Below the pieces are notes generated by a model, which saw only the letters and a list, made by a program, of their open reading frames with translations, was not told the origin of the DNA and ran no database searches. A DNA stretch of 64,000 nucleotides from Prevotella sp. P2-180. GTDB taxonomy: Bacteria; Bacteroidota; Bacteroidia; Bacteroidales; Bacteroidaceae. This document shows, in pieces, positions 36,069 through 42,426 of this stretch. The translations under genes were made by a program, and so were the position numbers. The first letter of the stretch is position 1. Each line of letters starts with the position of its first letter. The DNA is taken from contig NZ_NPJI01000034.1 of NCBI RefSeq assembly GCF_002251435.1, forward strand, positions 1 to 64,000. The letters run 5' to 3'.

Positions 36069-37364
36069 CTATTTTTGAGTGTTATTGTCTTTGTCAAGGA
36101 AAGAGGCCAGTTCTTCTTCCACTTCTTCCACGCTGGGCAACGCTGATTTCAGTTTCTCGGGAATCGCTTTGCTCAATTGGTAATCGCTGATGCCGATGGG
36201 CTGGTCATAGCCTGTCAATGCGTATTGTGCCACAACTTCGTCTTTTCCCTTGCATAGCAACAACCCGATAGTCTTGTTGTCATTCTCTCCCCTCAGTTTA
36301 TCATCCACCACATTGATGTAGAAGTTCAGTTGTCCTGCATACTCCGGTTTGAATGGGGTAGCCTTTAATTCTACCACGATATATGCGTGCAACGGAATGG
36401 AATATAGAATCAGGTCGGCAAAGAAATCGCTGTTTCCGACTTGGAAGTGCTTCTGCCGGGCAACGAAGGCAAAACCGTTGCCCATTTCCAACAGGTAGCG
36501 GGTAACGTGTTTCACCAGCTGTTCTTCAATATCCCTTTCGTCTGCTTTTTCTTTGGCTCCTGCCAAATCAAAGATGTACGGGTCTTTGAGTAGGTAATTG
36601 GCAAGGTCGCTTTGTGGAGCCGGAAGTGTGGTCGTGAAATTGTTTACCTTGTTGTTGCTGATTTATCGGCTATACAAATCACTGTCAATTTGCATTTTCA
36701 ATACATTGCTGCTCCATCCCATTTCCACAGACTGCTTCATGTACCAGTAGCTTAGACCTAAAGGTAGCGAACTGTCAAGTATAGTCATTTGGCTTGTCCA
36801 GTTTATTTTGGCTATAGGAGAGGTCAAGAAAACTTCTTCTATTTCCCTGATTCCCATCCTGTAAATGGCAGACACGGTTTTTCCCACATCTTCAAATTGC
36901 GCAGGAACTTCCTGCGTAATTGCTAATAATTGACAATCAATCGATTGCATTTGCGCAGTAAGTTCCTGCGTAAATTGCTTGTCATTCAGTTTTAATACTT
37001 CATTGGTCACACTCTGTATGGTTGGGACAGACAGGCTTGCATCTGTTTCTATGAAACTTTGCAACGCTCTTAAAGGATATGCTTTTGCAAACTGGCACAT
37101 ATAGGTAAGGTTACGTTCCGAATAGCCTTTCTTTTCAGGGTAATGCAGTCGGATAGCCTTTGCCAACTGCTTGATGATTTTGCTTCCCCATCCGTGCAGC
37201 TGCTGGTGATAAAGGATGTAATTGCCTATCTTCCAGTAATGGAACAGCATTTGTGCATTGGCTGCAACAATCAGCCTTACTTGTGCCTGTTCTATTTCCG
37301 AACCGACCGCTTGTATGAATGCATCAAAATTCGTTTTCTCTATGTTGGATTCCTTGTTGCTCAT
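36069..37364 (-). pseudogene. DUF1016 (YhcG-type) nuclease split by one stop codon
   Basis: The N-terminal part (37364-36663, 233 aa) is a DUF1016_N domain: HYWKIGNYILYHQQLHGWGSK and KGYSERNLTYMCQFAKAYP. It stops at TAA (36665-36663). The same frame continues without a break from ISNNKVNNFTTTLPAPQSDL into the PD-(D/E)XK half (KDPYIFDLAGAKE, DFFADLILYS, YIVVELKATPFKP) to 36069. One base (CAA to TAA, for instance) would restore a protein of about 430 aa. The second half has no good start of its own (TTG at 36566 is within the conserved part). Confidence 0.88.
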
Positions 37365-37427
37365 ATTGTGATGATAATTTCTACAAATATAGTCATTGGT
37401 AACTATCTATGAAACTGTTTGATACTT

Positions 37428-38711
37428 TTATAGTTGATTAAACTTGTTCATGGCATTTGCCTTAATATCATCCGCTATGTCAATGTAGGGTTTCATAGCT
37501 TTGTAGTCGCTGTGTCCCGTCCATTTCATGACCACCTGTGCCGGGATTCCGAGAGCCAGCGCATTGCAGATGAATGTCCTTCTTCCTGCATGGGTACTGA
37601 GCAAAGCGTATTTGGGTGTGACTTCATCAATACGTTCATTTCCCTTGTAGTAGGTTTCCCGTACAGGCTCGTTGATTTCTGCCAGTTCGCCCAGCTCTTT
37701 CAGGTAATCGTTCATCTTCTGGTTGCTGATGACGGGCAGAGCCATGTAATTCTCGAAATGGATGTCCTTGTATTTGTCCAGTATGGCTTTGCTGTATTTG
37801 TTCAGTTCAATCGTCAGGCTGTCGGCAGTCTTGACTGTGGTTATTTCGATGTGGTCGGACTTCACATCGCTTCTTTTCAGATTGCGAACATCCGAATACC
37901 GCAAACTCGTAAAGCAGCAGAACAGGAAAACATCACGCACACGTTCCAGGTATTGCTTATCCTTGGGTATCTGGTAGTCTTTCAGCTTGTTCAGTTCATC
38001 CCAAGTCAGGAAGATTACTTTTTTCGAGGTGGTTTTCAGTTTCGGTTTGAACGTATCGTATGCAATGTTCTGATGATGTCCTTTCTTGAAGCTCCAGCGC
38101 AGGAACCATTTGAGGAATCCCATTTGCTTGCCGATGGTGCTGTTTCTCATATCCTTGGTGTCACGCAGGAAGTTGACGTATTCGTTCAATCCAAACTCGT
38201 TGAAATAGTTGAACGTTGCATCCTCCTTGAACTCTTTGAGGTGGTTCCTCACTGCTGCAAATTTTTCATAGGTGGATGCCGTCCAGTTATTCTGGTTACC
38301 GCACTCTTTTACAAACTCATCGAACACCTCCCAAAAGCTGACAGGGGCTTCTTCCGGCTGTTCTTCGCTGGTGTCTTTCATTCTCATGTTGAAAGCTTCC
38401 TTCAACTGTTGGGTCGTTGGCATGACCTCCTGCACCTCAAATTCCTTGAAAATATTCTGGATTTCGGCATAGTATTTCAGCAAGTCCGTATTGATTTCGG
38501 CTGCACTTTGCTTTAGCTTGTTGGTACATCCGTTCTTTACCCGCTGCTTATCTGCATCCCATTTGGCTACGTCAATCCGGTAGCCCGTTGTAAACTCGAT
38601 GCGTTGGCTGGCAAAGATGACACGCATACGGATGGGTACGTTCTCTACGATTGGCACACCGTTCTTTTTCCGGCTCTCCAATGCAAAAATGATGTTGCGC
38701 TTGATATTCAT
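37428..38711 (-). CDS. Tyrosine integrase, IntN2-like
   Basis: Catalyses integration at the tRNA-Ser site. The frame is open to 38753, but the ATG at 38711 gives the usual start MNIKRNIIFALESRKKNG of Bacteroides integrases; 427 aa. An Arm-DNA-binding domain is at 1-100, a SAM-like core-binding domain at about 125-220, then the catalytic domain with R271, K294, H374-x2-R377 (THAGRRTF), H400 (WTGHSDY) and Y409. All catalytic residues are present. It lies 160 bp from attR and reads away from it. Confidence 0.93.
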   Translation of the reverse strand: MNIKRNIIFALESRKKNGVPIVENVPIRMRVIFASQRIEFTTGYRIDVAKWDADKQRVKNGCTNKLKQSAAEINTDLLKYYAEIQNIFKEFEVQEVMPTTQQLKEAFNMRMKDTSEEQPEEAPVSFWEVFDEFVKECGNQNNWTASTYEKFAAVRNHLKEFKEDATFNYFNEFGLNEYVNFLRDTKDMRNSTIGKQMGFLKWFLRWSFKKGHHQNIAYDTFKPKLKTTSKKVIFLTWDELNKLKDYQIPKDKQYLERVRDVFLFCCFTSLRYSDVRNLKRSDVKSDHIEITTVKTADSLTIELNKYSKAILDKYKDIHFENYMALPVISNQKMNDYLKELGELAEINEPVRETYYKGNERIDEVTPKYALLSTHAGRRTFICNALALGIPAQVVMKWTGHSDYKAMKPYIDIADDIKANAMNKFNQL

Positions 38712-38870
38712 AATTGGGTGCGTTTGAAATTCTACACCCAAATATACACCCAATTATTGAGATAGCAAAAGACATTTAGAAACATTTACTTTTACTCTAT
38801 ATTGTAATTTACACTTGATTATCAGTCGTTTGCAGTTTTATGATATTCTGTGAAAGTATAAGTTCGAGAG
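38712..38870. other. Integrase upstream region with arm-type repeats
   Basis: Contains ACACCCA at 38734-38740 and 38746-38752 (12-bp period), and the inverted copy TTGGGTG at 38714-38720 next to the integrase start. The pair repeats the pattern found at 27687-27705. No gene lies between it and attR. Confidence 0.6.
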
Positions 38871-38883
38871 CCTCTCTCTCCGC
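38871..38883 (+). repeat. attR
   Basis: CCTCTCTCTCCGC, followed by CA and the displaced host terminator. The preceding TTCGAGAG resembles a tRNA T-arm but belongs to the element side of the junction. Confidence 0.88.
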
Positions 38884-38894
38884 CATTTAATTAA

Positions 38895-38923
38895 AAGGGA
38901 ATCTTACGGATTCCCTTTTTTTT
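38895..38923 (+). terminator. Displaced tRNA-Ser terminator
   Basis: AAGGGAATC (38895-38903) pairs with GATTCCCTT (38909-38917), then a T run to 38923. It lies just outside attR, so before insertion it would have stood 12 nt behind the tRNA. Confidence 0.88.
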
Positions 38924-39019
38924 GTTATATTACTGCTGGGATAATTGTTATTTGTGCCATAGTTTTCTGTTTTTATTAGTTATCTTTCTTTGTGACTTAC
39001 CGATGCTCTATCCTTGTGG

Positions 39020-39155
39020 TAGTACTCCCGCGAGAGTACTCTGGTACTTTGGTTGGAGTACTGCAGTACTCTAGTTAGAGTACTGGTGTAATAACGGGCA
39101 GAGTACTGGTATAATAACGGGCAGAGTACTGGTGTAATAACGGGCAGAGTACTGG
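39020..39155. repeat. AGTACT-rich block with 23-bp tandem repeats
   Basis: Three tandem 23-bp units (39077-39099, 39100-39122, 39123-39145) plus a partial fourth. Each unit starts AGAGTACTGG and ends ATAACGGGC; unit 2 differs by one base. Five AGTACT-containing stretches precede or begin them, including the perfect 16-bp palindrome GAGTACTGCAGTACTC near 39056-39071. The rest of 38924-39246 shows nothing. Confidence 0.8.
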
Positions 39156-39246
39156 GTTAATCAAACCAGTTGGTGTTCTCTTCATAACTCTCGAACTTCA
39201 CATTACTACTGGTTGTATATTCGGCAAAAGTCTTGCATATGAAAAA

Positions 39247-40131
39247 TCAGTTATTGTTTTTTGGCAGAATGGTGAGCATAGCCACAGCCAGAAGAATGAG
39301 GAAGGTTCCGCCGAGGCTCATTATGCTCCACGAGTCGCCAAGTATCACGATGCCGATCACCATTGCCGTCAGCGGCTCAAATGCTCCAAGAATGGCCACA
39401 ATGGTGCTGTCGACAAGACGGAGCGACATAGTGACGCAGATGTTGCTAAGAGCGGTGGGTATCAACCCGAGCAATATTAGGTTTGTCCAGCATGTCGGAT
39501 TCGTCACAATCTCAATATTGCCTTCCTTCAGGATGGCATATGCGGCAAGTATCAACATTCCGATGAAAAACACATAGAACGTGAGCTTTAGGCTTGGTAT
39601 ACGCTTGAGTCTTAGTCTTGGGACGAAGATTAGATACAAGGCATAGGACAAGCCCGAGAGCAATCCCCAGAAAAGTCCTAATGCCGAGAATGTTCCATCT
39701 TCGGTGAATACGCCTGTCATCATCATCACTCCCAGTGTAGCAAAGAGACAGCTAGAAGTGAGTTTCAACGAAAAACGGTCGCCAAGAAATATCAAACCGA
39801 TGATAGCACACCAGATAGGATCAGTATAAACCAAAGCCGTGGCAATGCCTGAAGACAAGTAGTGGTAGCATTCAAGCGTTGCCAAGGCTGTGCCTATGTA
39901 GAATAATGACAATATGGCAATTCTACATAATTCGGAAAGCGAGACTCTCAAGTCTGTCTTTTTCAGCAGCAACATTCCGAGCATAGCCAGTGAGCCAAAG
40001 AAAAAGCGATATACCAGAATGCTTACATTGCCCATGCCCGCCGCAATGACGGGAATGGAAAAAAGTGGTATCAAGCCAAAGGAGATGCCTGATATAATGC
40101 CATTGATTAAACCAAGGGTTTGTTTGTCCAT
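39247..40131 (-). CDS. EamA-family (DMT) permease
   Basis: A 294-aa inner-membrane protein with about ten hydrophobic segments in two EamA halves (GIISGISFGLIPLF at the start, LFWGLLSGLSYALYLIF in the middle). The drug/metabolite transporter superfamily exports amino acids or metabolites; the substrate cannot be told. The frame runs to 40167, but the ATG at 40131 (MDKQTLGLING) gives the normal family start. It lies 54 nt downstream of the ferredoxin gene. Confidence 0.85.
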   Translation of the reverse strand: MDKQTLGLINGIISGISFGLIPLFSIPVIAAGMGNVSILVYRFFFGSLAMLGMLLLKKTDLRVSLSELCRIAILSLFYIGTALATLECYHYLSSGIATALVYTDPIWCAIIGLIFLGDRFSLKLTSSCLFATLGVMMMTGVFTEDGTFSALGLFWGLLSGLSYALYLIFVPRLRLKRIPSLKLTFYVFFIGMLILAAYAILKEGNIEIVTNPTCWTNLILLGLIPTALSNICVTMSLRLVDSTIVAILGAFEPLTAMVIGIVILGDSWSIMSLGGTFLILLAVAMLTILPKNNN

Positions 40132-40185
40132 GATTATTATGATATCCAACTGTTTTGCTGTCTGCACTACACCACTACGAAAGGG

Positions 40186-40944
40186 CTAAAGATACAACTC
40201 GTTTTCTTTTCTTGTGGCACATACTTTTTTCAGGCCTTGTGTAGCCAGGAAGGTCATGACCGCTCCGATGCTTCTTGCCCCCGTTGGGCATGCGGAAACA
40301 CATCTCATGCAGGAAATGCACTTGGAAGCATCTACTTTTTTAGGATCTGAAAATGGTATGGCGTCTGTTGGACATTGCCTGGCGCAAACACCACACCGAT
40401 TGCATCCTCGCCTGCCTTTGGGATGAGGCACTTTGCCGCCTTTCTTGTAAGGGCGGTTGCCTGGTATCGCCGGCAAAGTACACACGCTACCTTCAGCCTT
40501 GCCCAAGATTTCGGCACCGAAACGACGGAGTGTCTGTTCGTCGACAGCATCAGGCCGGCCATTGCCATATCTCCTGATGATACTGTGTTCGGCTACTGCA
40601 CCTACTGCAGCAATTACACGGAACCCCATCTCTGATGTCACATCCTGAATTTCAAGCAAAGCATCGTCGTAGGCACGATTGCCGAAGACGGCTACTACAA
40701 CACATTTCGCCCCATTGGGCTTCACCATACGCAGACGTTCTACAGCCAATGCCGGCACACGTCCTGCAAAGACAGGCATGGAGATGACAGCCAAGTCATC
40801 CTTATTTATATTAGGCAACTGAATGTCGGCGGTCTTCACACAGAGATCTGTAACAACACTCTCTTTACCCATACCTTGACATAATATTTCACTCACTCGT
40901 CGAGTCCCTCCTGTGGGACTAAATAATATCTGATGTATCTTCAT
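40186..40944 (-). CDS. Flavodoxin / 2[4Fe-4S] ferredoxin fusion (EFR1 type)
   Basis: A 252-aa protein. The N-terminal flavodoxin-like domain has the FMN loop SPTGGTRRVS (residues 9-18) and FAGRVPALA. The C-terminal part carries two 4Fe-4S motifs, CNRCGVCARQCP and CISCMRCVSACP. EFR1-family proteins are putative electron carriers; partners are unknown. It may be co-transcribed with the permease downstream. Confidence 0.88.
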   Translation of the reverse strand: MKIHQILFSPTGGTRRVSEILCQGMGKESVVTDLCVKTADIQLPNINKDDLAVISMPVFAGRVPALAVERLRMVKPNGAKCVVVAVFGNRAYDDALLEIQDVTSEMGFRVIAAVGAVAEHSIIRRYGNGRPDAVDEQTLRRFGAEILGKAEGSVCTLPAIPGNRPYKKGGKVPHPKGRRGCNRCGVCARQCPTDAIPFSDPKKVDASKCISCMRCVSACPTGARSIGAVMTFLATQGLKKVCATRKENELYL

Positions 40945-41082
40945 TTCAACATGTTTACTTATCCACTTATTACGCCGCCAGCCTCTCTCATAATAAGGGA
41001 TGTTGCAGCATATTTCACATAAGCTTTTTTGTTATATCAACACCCCCTGGGATTCACGTTTATCCAAAAGTTGGGGGATTAA

Positions 41083-42075
41083 TCACAAACCATTAATCTC
41101 ATCCTCGCTAAGCCCGGTTGCCTCCTTTATTTCGCCAACACTCAATCCCATGGCTTTAAGATTGCGGGCAGTTAGTTTTATTCCTTCCGCACGACCTTCC
41201 GCACGACCTTCCGCACGTCCTTCCGCACGACCTTCCGCACGTCCTTCCGCACGACCTTCCGCACGACCTTCCGCACGTCCTTCCGCACGACCTTCCGCAC
41301 GTCCTTCCGCACGACCTTCCGCACGACCTTCCGCAAGCCCTTCCAACTTAGCTGTGCTAAGCACGTCGTTCTGCACCATGATGTCGTCCATGTGGGCATC
41401 GTAGGCGCGGCGGTCGGCATCGCTCATTGTCATGTAGAGGAGTTTCTCTCGTGCTTCTTGCAGACCAGGCGTGGAGGTGTCATCCTTTATGCGGTTGTTT
41501 TTCAGGTAGTCGAGCCATTCTTCTATCGGGGTTTTGGCAACTTGGTTGAATTCATTTACGCGGATAATGTAATACTCAGGGAACACATTCTCCGGCGCAG
41601 TCATTTTTATCTCATTTGCTTCCTTCGTATTCACCTCCAAATTGTCGCCAGTGTGAACGCCGGTGAAAATGGTCTTTCCGTGATATAGATAGTCGCTGCC
41701 CTTACCAAGGTCGAAATAAATGATGTTGATGGAATAGACTTTCTTCACATGGTCGTACATATTGCCTATCTGTATGTGCTCTGTAATGGCCTTCGATACA
41801 CCATAGAGCATACGCTGGAGATAGTACAGCTGCCGCGACAGTTGCACTTCAACTATTATTATCTCTCCCTTGGAGTTCTTTGCCTTGATGTCAACACGGT
41901 TGAACTTTGCCTCGCTTGTTTCCTGATTGCCTTCGCTCTCGAGCAGTTCGGTTATAACAATCTTCTCACCAAGAAGCACCGTAACCAATCCTTCCAACAC
42001 TGCAAAATTTGCCTTGTCGCGCAACATGCGCTTCACCGCCCAGTCAAATCTAATGTATTTGTTCTCTACTTCCAT
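41083..42075 (-). CDS. Rpn-family PD-(D/E)XK protein with AEGR repeat tail
   Basis: A 330-aa protein of the recombination-promoting nuclease/transposase-like (PDDEXK_2) family. It opens YIRFDWAVKRMLRDKANFAVLE; the nuclease core is RVDIKAKNSKGEIIIVEVQ (D, then E-x-Q). Residues about 246-298 are twelve to thirteen AEGR units, then GIKLTARNLKAMGLSVGEI. Such proteins are found in many copies in Bacteroidetes genomes. It has its own consensus promoter (42133-42102). Confidence 0.9.
   Translation of the reverse strand: MEVENKYIRFDWAVKRMLRDKANFAVLEGLVTVLLGEKIVITELLESEGNQETSEAKFNRVDIKAKNSKGEIIIVEVQLSRQLYYLQRMLYGVSKAITEHIQIGNMYDHVKKVYSINIIYFDLGKGSDYLYHGKTIFTGVHTGDNLEVNTKEANEIKMTAPENVFPEYYIIRVNEFNQVAKTPIEEWLDYLKNNRIKDDTSTPGLQEAREKLLYMTMSDADRRAYDAHMDDIMVQNDVLSTAKLEGLAEGRAEGRAEGRAEGRAEGRAEGRAEGRAEGRAEGRAEGRAEGRAEGRAEGIKLTARNLKAMGLSVGEIKEATGLSEDEINGL
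41185..41340. repeat. 12-bp tandem repeat with 60-bp super-period
   Basis: Thirteen units of TTCCGCACG(A/T)CC. The variable base reads A A T A T A A T A T A A along the plus strand, then a degenerate unit (TTCCGCAAGCCC). So 41221-41280 and 41281-41340 are identical except near the last bases. It encodes the AEGR repeats of the gene on the minus strand; both codon variants encode the same residues. Confidence 0.95.
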
Positions 42076-42101
42076 AGCTATGTGTCTATTGTTTTATTTT
42101 G

Positions 42102-42133
42102 CAAAAGTAGGAATAAAAAACGACACTACCAAA
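42102..42133 (-). promoter_or_regulatory. Promoter of the Rpn-family gene
   Basis: Read on the minus strand: TTTG (42133-42130), 20 nt, TACTTTTG (42109-42102). Start near 42096, about 20 nt before the ATG. Confidence 0.82.
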
Positions 42134-42213
42134 CTTTTCTTTATTTTATCTATACATTTTATCAGGAAACAACGAAAATTCACGCTAATTATCCGAATAC
42201 TTAAGAAATCTAA

Positions 42214-42426
42214 CTAACGGGACAGATGTGCCTGTTGCTTCTGTTTTTCTCTGCCTCTGAGTAACTTCTTCATTTTTTTTAATTCCTTCTTGCTTATAAG
42301 GATGACTGTACCATGTTTGGGAGAATAATAAGGTTGTGTCTGCGAATCCTGTATCCATTTCCAATTTACGAGGTCGGTACTATGGCAGAACTGGCAGATA
42401 TGGTCACGGAAACAGTCATAAACCAT
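42214..42426 (-). pseudogene. Orphan C-terminal glycosidase-like fragment
   Basis: A 70-aa frame overlapping the GH106 stop by 11 nt. It contains HSTDLVNWKWIQD and KHGTVILISKKELKK, phrases I associate with the C-terminal end of GH43-type glycosidases, without any catalytic domain. It could be the remnant of a downstream glycosidase gene fused against GH106 by deletion, or a small coupled gene. Assignment is tentative. Confidence 0.4.

Larger units (their letters stand above)
27640..38883. mobile_element. NBU2-like mobilizable integrative element (11.2 kb)
   Basis: Bounded by 13-bp near-identical repeats (27640-27652 and 38871-38883), the left one being the 3' end of tRNA-Ser. Contents in order: mef-type efflux, lnu-type nucleotidyltransferase, acetyltransferase pseudogene, NTF2-like gene, MobV relaxase with hairpin-rich upstream region, primase, RepA-like ATPase, DUF3853, unknown protein, DUF1016 pseudogene, tyrosine integrase. 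NBU2 of Bacteroides is about 11 kb, carries a mefE homologue and linA-N2, and integrates into serine tRNA genes, so cargo, size and target all agree. It has no conjugation genes and would need a helper element to move. Confidence 0.92.

Noticed and set aside
37434..38516. 360-aa plus-strand frame opposite the integrase
   Set aside because: Antisense shadow of a clear tyrosine recombinase with all catalytic residues.
38864..38886. Second tRNA gene, because TTCGAG...CTCTCTCCGCCA looks like a tRNA 3' end
   Set aside because: No acceptor 5' strand, D arm or anticodon arm precedes it; it is attR.
39077..39155. 23-bp repeats as a CRISPR array
   Set aside because: Units are directly adjacent without spacers.
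41185..41340. Regular short repeats that might be taken for a CRISPR array
   Set aside because: Units are 12 bp with no spacers and encode AEGR repeats in frame; there are no cas genes.
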